Numbered from the stretch's first letter, positions 26,006 through 34,750 are shown. The stretch is 64,000 nucleotides of DNA from UBA6857 sp045538095 (GCA_045538095.1 JAZSQU010000048.1:124001-188000), one strand, 5' to 3'. Notes: generated by a model from the letters alone, not told the origin. Numbers and translations: made by a program.

Positions 26006-27391
26006 TTAAAATTCAATTTTCTTTTCAATATATGCTGCAAGGTCACTGATTGCAATTCTTTCCTGCTGCATTGTATCTCTGTCACGTACAGTTACGCAAC
26101 CGTCTTCAAGACTTTCAAAGTCAAAGGTAATGCAAAGAGGTGTACCGATTTCGTCCTGACGGCGGTATCTCTTACCGATTGAACCTGCATCGTCAAACTC
26201 AACCATAAACTTCTTCTGAAGGTCGTGGTAAACCTTTTCAGCTTCGCCTGAAAGCTTCTTTGAAAGAGGAAGAATTGCAGCCTTGTAAGGAGCAAGTGCA
26301 GGATGGAAGTGGAGAACAACTCTTGAGTCGTTCTTTTCTGCATCAACAACCTCTTCGTCATAAGCCTCTGTCATAACAGCAAGGAAGAGTCTTTCAACAC
26401 CAAGTGAGGGCTCAATTACATAAGGAATGTATCTTTCGTTTGTGGTAGGATCGAAATAGTCGAGAGCCTTACCTGATGTGTTGATGTGCTGAGTAAGGTC
26501 GTAGTCTGTTCTGTCTGCAACGCCCCAGAGTTCGCCCCAACCGAAGGGGAAGAGATACTCGAAGTCTGTTGTAGCCTTTGAGTAGAAGCAGAGCTCGTCC
26601 TTGTCGTGGTCACGAAGACGAAGGTTTTCTGCCTTCATACCGAGTGAGTAGAGCCAGTCACGGCAGTAGCTTCTCCAATAATCGAACCATTCAAGGTCTG
26701 TGCCGGGCTTGCAGAAGAATTCAAGCTCCATCTGTTCGAATTCACGCACACGGAAAATAAAGTTACCCGGTGTGATTTCGTTACGGAATGATTTACCAAT
26801 CTGTGCAACACCGAAGGGCACCTTACGTCTTGTTGTTCTCTGGATATTTGCAAAGTTTACGAAAATACCCTGAGCTGTTTCGGGACGGAGATAAAGCTCG
26901 TTTTTGCTGTCCTCAGTTACGCCCTGGAAGGTCTTGAACATAAGGTTGAACTGACGGATATCAGTAAAGTTATGAGCACCGCAGTCGGGGCAGCAGATGT
27001 TCTTTTCGTTGATATAATTCAGCATTTCCTCGTTTGACCAACCTGCAACATTTGTGCCGTCAAAAGCTTCAATAAGGTTATCTGCTCTGTGTCTTGTCTT
27101 ACATTCCTTACAGTCCATAAGGGGGTCTGAGAAACCGCCAAGGTGACCTGAAGCAACCCATGTCTGAGGATTCATAAGAATAGCTGAATCAAGACCTACG
27201 TTGTAGGGATTTTCCTGAACGAATTTCTTCAGCCATGCTTTTTTGATGTTGTTCTTAAGCTCAACACCGAGAGGGCCGTAGTCCCAGGTGTTTGCAAGAC
27301 CGCCGTAGATTTCACTGCCTGCATATACAAAGCCTCTGCCCTTACAAAGAGCAACAAGCTTTTCCATTGATTTTTCATTATTAGTGAGCAT
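26006..27391 (-). CDS. glyS: Glycyl-tRNA synthetase, homodimeric class II type
   Basis: 461 aa, the eukaryote/Bacillota-like alpha2 enzyme rather than the alpha2beta2 GlyQ/GlyS type. The start LVALCKGRGFVYAGSEIYGG, motif 2 (FRNEITPGNFIFRVREFEQ) and a C-terminal anticodon-binding domain (from about 355) are all clear. A zinc-like Cys set (CKEC at about 95-98 and CCPDC near 135) lies in the insertion. RBS AAAGGAG and a consensus promoter 60 bp upstream. I see no T-box in its short leader, unlike trpS in this window. Some Firmicutes call this enzyme glyQS. Confidence 0.96.
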   Translation of the reverse strand: MLTNNEKSMEKLVALCKGRGFVYAGSEIYGGLANTWDYGPLGVELKNNIKKAWLKKFVQENPYNVGLDSAILMNPQTWVASGHLGGFSDPLMDCKECKTRHRADNLIEAFDGTNVAGWSNEEMLNYINEKNICCPDCGAHNFTDIRQFNLMFKTFQGVTEDSKNELYLRPETAQGIFVNFANIQRTTRRKVPFGVAQIGKSFRNEITPGNFIFRVREFEQMELEFFCKPGTDLEWFDYWRSYCRDWLYSLGMKAENLRLRDHDKDELCFYSKATTDFEYLFPFGWGELWGVADRTDYDLTQHINTSGKALDYFDPTTNERYIPYVIEPSLGVERLFLAVMTEAYDEEVVDAEKNDSRVVLHFHPALAPYKAAILPLSKKLSGEAEKVYHDLQKKFMVEFDDAGSIGKRYRRQDEIGTPLCITFDFESLEDGCVTVRDRDTMQQERIAISDLAAYIEKKIEF

Positions 27392-27449
27392 TTTGAAGTA
27401 ACTCCTTTCAATTCCGGAATAGTTCCGTAAAAAAATTGTATACTAGGTA

Positions 27450-27478
27450 ATGATAATACAGATGTCACCTTTTGTCAA
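27450..27478 (-). promoter_or_regulatory. glyS promoter
   Basis: TTGACA (27473-27478), 17 bp, TATCAT (27450-27455) on the minus strand. Confidence 0.7.
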
Positions 27479-27487
27479 GGGAAGGAA

Positions 27488-27530
27488 ACAAAAAATTCCC
27501 TTTCCTCATACTAAAGGAAAGGGAAAAGCA
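27488..27530 (-). terminator. Terminator of the zinc-ribbon/TPR operon
   Basis: 11-bp stem TTCCCTTTCCT/AGGAAAGGGAA followed by a T-run on the minus strand; it lies just ahead of the glyS promoter. Confidence 0.85.
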
Positions 27531-27534
27531 TTTT

Positions 27535-28056
27535 TTACGCAATTACAAGAAGAACAGTTGCAGCAACAGCAAGGATGAAGGTAATGCCGTATCGCTCAAG
27601 GTAAGCCCCTACATAAAGGATTGCTGCTGCAGGAGCATAGATAATCTTTTGAAGAATGTTGCCGTGCTTATAAATCTTGTTCATCATATTCATAGCGTCT
27701 TCAATCATGGGATAGCAGTTAAGGAAAAGGGAAATTGCAAACCAGTATGAAACGCCACTTGCAATTTTAAGATAAAGGTCACCGATTCCCAGATAAATTG
27801 TAATGAAAGAGGGAATAAGGCAAAGCACTGATGCCATAAGACTGCACATAAAGGCAGGCACAAAGCAGAAAGCAAACGCACCGGATGCTTTTGGCATAAA
27901 TTCGTGCTCAATGTGACCGCAGCTTTCGTCTTTTCTTATGTATCTGTTGTCCTCAACGGGAACCTTACAGATACGGCAGACAACCTGCTGCCAGAAACCG
28001 CGGATAAGACAGCCGGGGAAAGTGAGATATTTTATTAAAACATAAAGTCCTGTCAT
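27535..28056 (-). CDS. Integral membrane protein of unknown function, partner of the upstream zinc-ribbon protein
   Basis: 173 aa. I do not recognise a family. Four hydrophobic stretches are visible (about 59-77, 80-97, 100-118, 153-172). The N-terminal part has two Cys-containing motifs (CLIRGFW and CRICKVPVED) and an HIEHEFMPKASGAF segment before the first membrane stretch. Its ATG shares one base with the TGA stop of the preceding gene, and GGAGGTGA lies just upstream inside that gene, so the two are translationally coupled and probably act together. Followed by a strong terminator. Confidence 0.7.
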   Translation of the reverse strand: MTGLYVLIKYLTFPGCLIRGFWQQVVCRICKVPVEDNRYIRKDESCGHIEHEFMPKASGAFAFCFVPAFMCSLMASVLCLIPSFITIYLGIGDLYLKIASGVSYWFAISLFLNCYPMIEDAMNMMNKIYKHGNILQKIIYAPAAAILYVGAYLERYGITFILAVAATVLLVIA

Positions 28057-29558
28057 CAGATGTCACCTCCGTTGTCTGCAATAATCTCTTCAATTGTAAT
28101 CTTGCCTTTTTTATACTGTGTTACAAGGTCACTGATTTCGTAGCCCGAACCTTCAAGGATTGACTTCATATCGTTGTAAGCGCTGTCTTCGCCTACATAA
28201 AGACCGCAGAGAGCATAAAGGTTGCAGCTCTGAACTGTGTAGGATGTGCTGATTGCTTCTTCGATTGCTTCAAGAGCAAGCTCGCCTTCACCCTTGAGAA
28301 GGTAGGCAATAGCTTCATACTGCTTGTATGAAAGGTCACCACCGAATGCATGAGCTTCAGCTTCCTTGCAGACTTCAAGAATTTTATCCGGGTCAGGAGC
28401 TTCAAGGAAACGGTAGTAGCTTGCCTTAGCCATATAAGCAGAGGTGTCTTCGCTGTTGATTGCAATAAGTCTCTGGAAAGCGTTGTTTACTGTTTCTTCG
28501 TCACCAAGTTTTGCAGCTACATCGCAAAGGTTTGCAAGGTAAACCCATTCGTAGCCTTCGCCGATTTCGTCAAGCTTTTTAAGCTGTGCAAGCTGTTCTT
28601 CAAGGCTCCTCTGATTGACGTTCATTACTACATACTTATAGAAATCAATAAATATTTCATTGTACTTTTCAATTGCCGCTTCCGGATTGTCGTCCTTGGG
28701 ATTTGCCGTTCTGAGAGCTTCAAGTTCTGCCATTATTTCATCATAATCATACTCAGCGCCGGTAGCAACCGGTTCAATTACCTTTGAAATTGCAAAGTAT
28801 GTTTCCTGCAAGGCCGTAGCATCGTCAATAATCTTCTGATACTTCTTATTCCAGGGCAGTTTAAGTGCATTTTCTGAATAGAAGGTTTCAATAAGCTTCA
28901 TAGCATCGGAGACATAACCTGATTTTACATAACCTTCAATCATTTCTCTGACAACTTTTTTGGAAACCATATCCTGCTCAGTTGAAGAAAGATAAGTATA
29001 TCCGCTCTGAAGAGCAGTCACAAGTCTTCCGCTTTCAAAATTCATTACAGCATCTGCCGCAGAAATTGAGCTGTCAAGGGCAGGCATTGAAAGATAACCG
29101 GTAATAATTATAAGTGCAACACCCACGAGGATAGCAAGTACACCGCTGAATCTCAAGGGGTATCTCTTCATTGTTTCACGGCAGGAGTCACAGTAAGGAT
29201 AATCCTCACCGTAGTCCTTGGAACGAGGATTTTCGCCGCAGCATTCGCATTTCGGAAGATTTTCTTCTTCCTCTGCAGTAACTTCCTCATCAAGCTCCTG
29301 AATAAGCATTTCTGCCGAGTTACCTTCTCTTGCAGCATCAAGCTCCTTCTGGAACATGTCACGGATTTCTTCAAGCTCTGTTTCAAGCTCTGATTTTTCC
29401 TCGGCAATTTCTTCTGCTGCTGTTTCTTCTGTGATTTCCTCAATTGTTTCTTCTACATCCTCGACAGTTTCCATTGCTTCAGTTTCTGCAGTTTCGGTTG
29501 ATTCTGCAGCAGCAACTTCTTCCTCTTCAAGGATTTCATCTTTTTTGAATTCGTCCAA
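28056..29558 (-). CDS. Membrane-anchored TPR-like protein with acidic N-terminus and zinc ribbon
   Basis: 500 aa. Residues 1-100 are extremely Glu-rich (a disordered acidic region), then a CxxC pair set (CECC near 103 and CDSC near 122) forms a probable zinc ribbon facing the cytoplasm. A single membrane helix (about 138-157, LAILVGVALIIITGYL) follows. The remaining 340 residues look like helical TPR repeats (for example YEWVYLANLCDVAAKLGD, SAYMAKASYYRFLEAPD) and should lie outside the membrane. Start TTG with AGGAGGG 7 nt upstream. Coupled to the 173-aa membrane protein. Function unknown; the layout suggests a scaffold linking a cytoplasmic factor to envelope partners. Confidence 0.75.
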   Translation of the reverse strand: MDEFKKDEILEEEEVAAAESTETAETEAMETVEDVEETIEEITEETAAEEIAEEKSELETELEEIRDMFQKELDAAREGNSAEMLIQELDEEVTAEEEENLPKCECCGENPRSKDYGEDYPYCDSCRETMKRYPLRFSGVLAILVGVALIIITGYLSMPALDSSISAADAVMNFESGRLVTALQSGYTYLSSTEQDMVSKKVVREMIEGYVKSGYVSDAMKLIETFYSENALKLPWNKKYQKIIDDATALQETYFAISKVIEPVATGAEYDYDEIMAELEALRTANPKDDNPEAAIEKYNEIFIDFYKYVVMNVNQRSLEEQLAQLKKLDEIGEGYEWVYLANLCDVAAKLGDEETVNNAFQRLIAINSEDTSAYMAKASYYRFLEAPDPDKILEVCKEAEAHAFGGDLSYKQYEAIAYLLKGEGELALEAIEEAISTSYTVQSCNLYALCGLYVGEDSAYNDMKSILEGSGYEISDLVTQYKKGKITIEEIIADNGGDI

Positions 29559-29587
29559 AATGTACCCTCCTTTAGGTTAATAGATAT

Positions 29588-29616
29588 ATTTTAACACCTA
29601 TCGCTCTAAAATGCAA
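29588..29616 (-). promoter_or_regulatory. Promoter of the zinc-ribbon/TPR operon
   Basis: TTGCAT (29611-29616), 17 bp, TAAAAT (29588-29593) on the minus strand. Confidence 0.6.
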
Positions 29617-29705
29617 CAGTTTAACACATAATAGACTGTAGCACAGGCACTTTAATTTTGGTTTAAAAGTGCGGATAGACGGTTGAGAGTTTGGAGTGTG
29701 GAGTT

Positions 29706-29842
29706 AATAAAACCTCTCCGTCAGCCTACGGCTACCACCTCTCCTTTCAGGAGAGGCAAGAATTGTTGCACGAATATAAAAGATGAAGCCTTGCCGTCCC
29801 TGAAAGGGAAGGTGGCGGCGAAGCCGTCGGAAGGGTTTTATT
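29706..29842. repeat. Palindromic intergenic element C
   Basis: Closest to element B (AATAAAACCTCTCCGTCA at the left end), with tip hairpins GCCTACGGC and GGCGGCGAAGCCGTC. The left flank has GAGTGTGGAGTT, the right flank TTTTAACTTTCAACTTT. Confidence 0.75.
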
Positions 29843-30110
29843 TTAACTTTCAACTTTACAAAAAGCAAGGACTGCCAATGGAAACCCTTAAAGTGTGATT
29901 TTAAATTCTTCTGTCGGTTGGTCAGCGGACACAGCAATCCATTTAATTAATTGAGCTAAAATTCTACGGACCGTCGAGGACGCCGGTCCCTACGGTAATG
30001 TTCTGTTTTCGTCAGTAATACAATCGGAACGAAGTGACCCTTAATTCAACTTTCAACTTTTAACTTTCAACTTTACAAAAAGCAAGGACTGCCAATGGCA
30101 GCCCCTACGT
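29843..30110. repeat. Cluster of short repeated modules after element C
   Basis: Holds two copies of GCAAGGACTGCCAATGG (about 29868 and 30082), the palindrome CGGACCGTCGAGGACGCCGG (29968-29987), AATCGGAACGAAGTGACCC (about 30021) and TTCAACTTTCAACTTT runs. The copy at 30086-30104 forms GGACTGCC/GGCAGCC and, read on the minus strand, could terminate trpS. No gene seen. Confidence 0.6.
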
Positions 30111-30137
30111 TATAATGCTAATTCAGTGTTTGATTCA

Positions 30138-31169
30138 TCAGGGAATAACAAATCCAACCTTTTTCATTACCTTTGTAAGTGTTCTGTCTGCAATTCTGTT
30201 TGCAGTTTCAGCACCCTTTGCCTGAAGGTTTTTAAGCTCTGCAGTGTCTTTCATATAGTAGTCGAACTTTTCGCGTACGGGGCGAAGCTCTTCAATTACT
30301 GACTCAGCAACGGAGGTCTTGAAATCACCGTAGCCTCTGCCTTCAAATTCTGCTTCAATCTGCTCGTTTGTAAGACCTGTGCAGCAGGAGTAAATGCTCA
30401 TAAGGTTGTTTACGCCTTCCTTGCCTTCGCCGTAGTAAACTCCGCCTTCGCTGTCAGTAACGGCGCTCTTGATTTTTTTCATAATCTGCTCGGGTGTATC
30501 GAAAACTGAAATATAGCTTTTGGGGTTGGGATCAGACTTGCTCATTTTCTTTGTGGGGTCCTGAAGGCTCATTACCCTTGCACCGCTTTTGCCGATATAT
30601 GGATCGGGAATAGTGAAGGTCTTGCCGTAAATTCCGTTGAAACGGTTTGCAATATCTCTTGCAATTTCAAGGTGCTGCTTCTGATCTGCACCAACAGGTA
30701 CAAGGTCAGCCTGATAAAGAAGAATATCAGCTGCCATAAGTACGGGATATGAGAAAAGACCTACGTTAATGTTGTCTGCGTGAGAGAGAGATTTATCCTT
30801 GAACTGAGTCATTCTTGACATTTCACCGAACTGGGTGTAGCAGTTAAGCACCCAAGCAAGCTGTGAGTGTGCAGGCACCTGACTCTGCAGGAAAATGATG
30901 CTCTTTTCGGGGTCAAGACCGATTGCAAGAAGAAGTGCAAAAACCTCGTTGCTCTGCTGACGGAGCTTTTTCGGGTCCTGTCTTACAGTAATTGCGTGAA
31001 GGTCTGCAACGGCAAAGGCGCCGTCAAATTCGTCGGAAAGAAGCTTCCAGTTTTTAAGTGCTCCCAGATAGTTGCCCAGAGTGGGAATGCCTGAGGGCTG
31101 AATGCAGGAGAGAATTTTCTTTTTTCTTTCGGGCTGAGCAGTCTCAGCAGTAATAATTTTTTCTTCCAT
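30138..31169 (-). CDS. trpS: Tryptophanyl-tRNA synthetase
   Basis: 343 aa class I synthetase. The HIGH-type motif is PTLGNYLGA near the N-terminus and the KMSKS loop KKMSKSDPNP lies near residue 198. An ATG three codons earlier (31178) abuts the AAAGG ribosome binding site directly, so the ATG at 31169, 9 nt from it, is the better start. Expression should be controlled by the tryptophan T-box in its leader. The gene is monocistronic, with a GC-rich hairpin in the repeat cluster downstream. Confidence 0.96.
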   Translation of the reverse strand: MEEKIITAETAQPERKKKILSCIQPSGIPTLGNYLGALKNWKLLSDEFDGAFAVADLHAITVRQDPKKLRQQSNEVFALLLAIGLDPEKSIIFLQSQVPAHSQLAWVLNCYTQFGEMSRMTQFKDKSLSHADNINVGLFSYPVLMAADILLYQADLVPVGADQKQHLEIARDIANRFNGIYGKTFTIPDPYIGKSGARVMSLQDPTKKMSKSDPNPKSYISVFDTPEQIMKKIKSAVTDSEGGVYYGEGKEGVNNLMSIYSCCTGLTNEQIEAEFEGRGYGDFKTSVAESVIEELRPVREKFDYYMKDTAELKNLQAKGAETANRIADRTLTKVMKKVGFVIP

Positions 31170-31186
31170 TTGAGTCATCCTTTCAA

Positions 31187-31417
31187 TAAAAAAACCTGTT
31201 CCTCAAAAAAGGAACAGGTAAATCTGTTTTAGCCACCTTTTTTCACGCACAATCATACGCTCTCATCATAACGGTTAGAGTTTCCGTCGACGCCTACTGA
31301 ATTCGGGCCGCCCTCACAAGTCCATTCGACTTCACTTTCACTGCCGTTTTCCACCAATCACGGCTCTCTTTGAGCTTCCGTAAAGCTTACTACTCTTGTT
31401 CATCGGTTTAAGATATT
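31187..31417 (-). promoter_or_regulatory. T-box riboswitch (Trp specifier) upstream of trpS
   Basis: On the minus strand, AGAGAGCCGTGATTGGTGGA is the Stem I distal AGAGAG/GGTG signature. The specifier TGG (31322-31324) lies in GAATGGACTT. The T-box-like GGTGGCTAAAACAG (31224-31237) precedes a terminator ACCTGTTCC/GGAACAGGT (31194-31219) with a T7 run. When tRNA-Trp is uncharged the antiterminator forms and trpS is transcribed; this is well established for the class. Confidence 0.93.
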
Positions 31418-31423
31418 GTAGCC

Positions 31424-31452
31424 ATTATAAACCAAGGCAATTGTTTTGTCAA
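31424..31452 (-). promoter_or_regulatory. trpS promoter
   Basis: Perfect TTGACA (31447-31452), 17 bp, perfect TATAAT (31424-31429) on the minus strand. Confidence 0.85.
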
Positions 31453-31461
31453 GAACTGTTT

Positions 31462-31893
31462 TTACAAATACTTTTTGAGGGCATCGCTGAGGTTTTCCTC
31501 TTCGTTTATGAGGCGTTTTGCAAGGCGCTTTGACTTGTCGTCTGCCTCGGTGTAATCATTGAGATAACCCGTCAGCTGCTTTATTCCCATATTGCATCCG
31601 TCGATTATGAGAGAGGCAATAGTTTTGTCGTCTTCATGCATCATCATTTTCATATTGATTTTTGCCCAGGACATCATTTTAGCCATAGGCGAAGGGTCTT
31701 TGCCGTCGCCTTCGATTTCGTCGAGATATTCCTTGATGTCCTTGATTATCTGCTCGTGTGCCGTTGTACTTTCTGTGAGAAGAGTAAGAAGGTCTTTTGA
31801 TTTAACGTTGTCAAGAACCTCTTTGATTGAGCTGATAGCAGTTTTTGTACCTGCATCACATTCCTTTAAAAGCTTGATTGTATCGTCGTTCAT
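31462..31893 (-). CDS. Small helical-bundle protein (ferritin-like fold suspected)
   Basis: 143 aa, cytoplasmic, Lys/Glu/Asp-rich and predicted almost wholly helical, with methionine clusters (MAKMMSWAKINMKMMMHED) and a repeated Asp/Glu pattern. I recall near-identical layouts in many clostridia annotated only as hypothetical. The length and four-helix pattern suggest a ferritin-like bundle, but the paired ExxH iron ligands are not clear, so metal binding is unproven. RBS AAAGGAG. It stands alone between the trpS promoter and a terminator-bearing gap. Confidence 0.7.
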   Translation of the reverse strand: MNDDTIKLLKECDAGTKTAISSIKEVLDNVKSKDLLTLLTESTTAHEQIIKDIKEYLDEIEGDGKDPSPMAKMMSWAKINMKMMMHEDDKTIASLIIDGCNMGIKQLTGYLNDYTEADDKSKRLAKRLINEEENLSDALKKYL

Positions 31894-31986
31894 AGTAATA
31901 CTGCTCCTTTATTTGGTATACAGTATTATGATTGACGGATTGAACGGATTTATGCGTGAGAAGAACATTCTTTGAAAGTTGAAAGT

Positions 31987-32020
31987 TAAAAAAAATCGCT
32001 CGGGAAACCCGAGCGATTTT
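31987..32020 (-). terminator. Terminator of the SCP2/transketolase operon
   Basis: 13-bp perfect stem AAAATCGCTCGGG/CCCGAGCGATTTT with AAA loop and eight T on the minus strand. Just beyond it lies a TTGAAAGTTGAAAGTTAA run like those flanking elements B-E. Confidence 0.92.
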
Positions 32021-32033
32021 AAATCATATAATC

Positions 32034-32837
32034 TTATTTTGCAAGGTCAGCGATCTCAAGCATGAAACCACCGATTTGTGCGCCGAATTCCGGAGCACCG
32101 TCCATAATAAGCTTTCCGGCTTTTGTGGATTCAAGCATATCGTCAATGCTGAGAAGAATGCCTAAAGCACTGTCAAGGTTGTTGAAGCGAAGTGTGAAGA
32201 AAGGCATTGCTCTCTTATATTCACCTCTGCCTGCTCTGGACTTACCTGCCTTGATTCTGAGGTAAGCTGAAACCTGAGGATAACCGTCAACTGCAAAAGC
32301 ATAAACACGGTCGGGGCTCTTTGTGGTCCAATCCTTGATTTCGGGATGTCCCATTTTGTTGAGCTGGCTGATAGCGCTGGAAAGAAGATAGAAGTAGCAC
32401 TTAACGAGAAGCTCCTTTGTTTCTTCATCCTTGGGAGGCTCAGTTGCACCGAGAAGTCCCGCCATTTTAAGAAGAACCATTACAAAGCTTACAAGTGTTC
32501 CACCCTTTTTGATACCCTTGATTTTGGGAATACCTGCAGGAGTGATCTTACCCTTGAAGAAATCATTGAGGGCCTCAACACTCTTGAACTGAAGCTCAAT
32601 GTGGGGATCTTCTGTAAGACAGGTATGAACAAGCCATTCGCCTGAGTTTACAACAAAGTGCATACCCTGCTTGCCACCCTCTACATCGGGGTCAAGGCAG
32701 CTTACCTGAATTACTGCGTGTGCATTTTCAAACTTCTTTTTAAGGGAGGGTACATCGTTTGCGATTACCTTTACAAGCGGCAAAGCAGCATTGAGAAAGA
32801 TTTTATTTGAATATAAGGCTTCCTTAGTATGAGCCAT
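32034..32837 (-). CDS. SCP2-like (sterol-carrier fold) protein, last gene of the operon
   Basis: 267 aa. The N-terminal half resembles an SCP2 lipid-binding domain: an amphipathic helix, a strand set with HAVIQVSCLDPDVEGGKQGM, and a PHIELQFKSVEALNDFFKGK segment matching the end of that fold. The C-terminal half shares a layout with the first gene of the operon (36107-36865): a KITP/TVTP turn, a PKIKG or PSKG turn, then a hydrophobic LVSFVMVLLKMAGLL helix. The two are probably paralogues. SCP2 domains bind acyl chains or other hydrophobic ligands, so it may hold a hydrophobic substrate or intermediate. RBS AGGAGG. No signal peptide. Confidence 0.68.
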   Translation of the reverse strand: MAHTKEALYSNKIFLNAALPLVKVIANDVPSLKKKFENAHAVIQVSCLDPDVEGGKQGMHFVVNSGEWLVHTCLTEDPHIELQFKSVEALNDFFKGKITPAGIPKIKGIKKGGTLVSFVMVLLKMAGLLGATEPPKDEETKELLVKCYFYLLSSAISQLNKMGHPEIKDWTTKSPDRVYAFAVDGYPQVSAYLRIKAGKSRAGRGEYKRAMPFFTLRFNNLDSALGILLSIDDMLESTKAGKLIMDGAPEFGAQIGGFMLEIADLAK

Positions 32838-32858
32838 GTCATTTGCCTCCTTGTATTA

Positions 32859-33869
32859 TTAGAATTCGTCGTCCCAGTTGTCGTCTTCTTCGAAGTCTTG
32901 CTTCATAACTTCACGAACTGCAGCGATGATACCGTTAGTATCAATGCCAACCTCTGACATGATATCCTCGTGAAGGCCGATGGGAGCGAACTTATCCTGA
33001 TGACCGAGCATCTTGAATGCGCAGCCCTTACCTGCCCCAGCCATAACTTCAGCAACTGCTGAACCGAGGCCGCCGATAACGCTGTGGTCTTCAACTGTGA
33101 TAAGTCTTCTTGTGTCCATAATTGCCTTGATGATAGCATCCTTGTCAATGGGCTTGATTGTGTGCATATTGAGAACGCGAACCTTGAGTCCGTCTGAATT
33201 CTCAAGGAAGTTTGCAGCCTGAAGAGCCTGGAAAGCACATGAACCGCAAGCGATTACTGTGATGTCTGTACCTTCGTGAAGTTCAACAGCCTTACCAACT
33301 TCAAAGCCGTAATCTGTGCCGCTGTAAAGAACACGGTCAAAGCCACGGTTGATACGGATATAATAAGGACCGTAGTTTTCATAAGCAGCCTTAACTGCGT
33401 TAGCTGTTTCGTAGCCGTCTGCAGGAACGATAACTGTAAGGTTGGGCATTGCTCTTGTGATAGCAAGGTCAGTGATTGCGTGGTGGGTTGAACCTGCCTG
33501 ACCGAAGGATGTGCCTGCGTGAGTAGCGATAATCTTAGCGTTTACGTTCTGATAGCAGATATCTGTGTGAAGCTGGTCACAAGCTCTCATTGATGTGAAA
33601 GCTGAGAAGCCTGACATAAAGGGAATAAGGCCTGCTCTTGCCATACCTGCACCAACACCGAACATATCCTGTTCAGCAATACCAACGTTGAAAACTCTTT
33701 CAGGGCAAACCTTGAGAACGTCGCCAAGCTTTGTTGATTTTGCAAGGTCGGGAGTAACAGCTACTACCTTGGGGTCATTGATGATAATGTCAGCAAGAGT
33801 CTTGCCGTAAATTTCAGCTGTTGAAATTGATGTCTGGTCAACTGCGTTATATACAAATCCGCCTGCCAT
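32859..33869 (-). CDS. Transketolase C-terminal half (pyrimidine-binding and C-terminal domains)
   Basis: 336 aa. Corresponds to the second part of a transketolase: the Pyr domain with VGIAEQDMFGVGAGMA (about 81-96; the Glu activates thiamine diphosphate), then the C-terminal domain with VEDHSVIGGLGSAVAE. It starts 2 nt downstream of the N-terminal half, so the two subunits are made together, as for split transketolases. The active enzyme moves a two-carbon ketol unit between sugars. In this operon, next to an aminotransferase and lipid-binding proteins, the acceptor may not be a pentose phosphate. The acidic end (EEDDNWDDEF) is unusual. The partial similarity to DXP synthase is much weaker. 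Confidence 0.88.
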   Translation of the reverse strand: MAGGFVYNAVDQTSISTAEIYGKTLADIIINDPKVVAVTPDLAKSTKLGDVLKVCPERVFNVGIAEQDMFGVGAGMARAGLIPFMSGFSAFTSMRACDQLHTDICYQNVNAKIIATHAGTSFGQAGSTHHAITDLAITRAMPNLTVIVPADGYETANAVKAAYENYGPYYIRINRGFDRVLYSGTDYGFEVGKAVELHEGTDITVIACGSCAFQALQAANFLENSDGLKVRVLNMHTIKPIDKDAIIKAIMDTRRLITVEDHSVIGGLGSAVAEVMAGAGKGCAFKMLGHQDKFAPIGLHEDIMSEVGIDTNGIIAAVREVMKQDFEEDDNWDDEF

Positions 33870-33871
33870 AA

Positions 33872-34750
33872 TTATTTACCCTCCTTTTCTGCTCTTGCGC
33901 AACGAGCCTTGTAATCTTCTTCAAGTTCCTTGTTGAACTTTTCAAAGAGAGCGTCGTCAATTGCGCCATAGTGCCAGAGATAATCGCCTTCCATTGTCTT
34001 AACGCCTGCACCCTTCTTTGTATCCATAAGAATACATGTGGGAGCGCATTTTTCCTTTGAACGTGCAATAGCAGCATCAATAGCTTCGCAAAGCTCGCCG
34101 ATGTTGTTACCGTCAACGCAGATTGTGTTGAAGCCGAAAGCTCTCATCTTATCTGCAACGGGTTCAAGCTTCATAACGTCCTCTGTGGGGCCGTCAATCA
34201 TGCAGTGGTTACGGTCGATGAATACGATACAGTTTGAAAGCTCATAGTGGTTCATTGTCATGAAGCCTTCCCAGTTTGAGCCTTCGCCTAATTCACCGTC
34301 ACCTGTTACTACGTATGTAAGGTAATCCTTGCCGAGAACTCTTGCTGCAAGAGCTGTACCTGCTGCAATTGAAGCGCCATGGCCGAGAGAACCTGTTGAA
34401 GCATCAACACCTACAACCTTGTTTGAATCAAGGTGCATACCCATCTTTGAACCTGAAAGGTTGAATGTCTTAAGAAGCTCAACGTCGTTGAAGCCCTTAT
34501 CGCAAAGAACGGGAGCGTAAGCAATTGCTGCGTGACCCTTTGAAAGGATAAAGCGGTCTCTGTCTTCCCACTGGGGATCCTCAACCTTGATGTTGAGATA
34601 CTTGTGATAGAGAACGGTAAGAAGGTCAAGAACGCTCATACCGCCGCCGAGATGTCCGCTGCCTGCCCATACAGTTGTCTGAACTGTAAGCTTACGCAGT
34701 TCATAAGCCTTTTTTTCAAGGGCAAGCCATTCTGATTTTGAAAGTGGCAT
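33872..34750 (-). CDS. Transketolase N-terminal half (thiamine diphosphate-binding domain)
   Basis: 292 aa from ATG at 34750, which has GGAGG 8 nt upstream. A TTG five codons earlier overlaps that ribosome binding site and is not used. Typical motifs: SGHLGGGMSVLDLL, GHAAIAYAPVL, GSLGHGASIAAG, and the diphosphate/Mg motif GDGELGEGSNWEG followed by IDRN. Together with the next gene it should make a heterotetrameric transketolase. Comparable split enzymes include ordinary clostridial transketolases, Rif15A/15B of rifamycin biosynthesis and SqwGH of sulfosugar degradation, so the fold alone does not give the substrate. A 63-bp gap separates it from the aminotransferase upstream. Confidence 0.9.
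   Translation of the reverse strand: MPLSKSEWLALEKKAYELRKLTVQTTVWAGSGHLGGGMSVLDLLTVLYHKYLNIKVEDPQWEDRDRFILSKGHAAIAYAPVLCDKGFNDVELLKTFNLSGSKMGMHLDSNKVVGVDASTGSLGHGASIAAGTALAARVLGKDYLTYVVTGDGELGEGSNWEGFMTMNHYELSNCIVFIDRNHCMIDGPTEDVMKLEPVADKMRAFGFNTICVDGNNIGELCEAIDAAIARSKEKCAPTCILMDTKKGAGVKTMEGDYLWHYGAIDDALFEKFNKELEEDYKARCARAEKEGK

Noticed and set aside
27392..27480. T-box upstream of glyS
   Set aside because: The leader is only about 50 nt and lacks Stem I and T-box sequence.
29683..29898. 71-codon frame as a gene
   Set aside because: It lies inside element C; similar frames appear on both strands because the element is palindromic.
32859..34750. Sulfoquinovose transketolase (SqwGH) pathway
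   Set aside because: No sulfosugar isomerase, kinase or reductase partner is present; only the split transketolase layout is shared.
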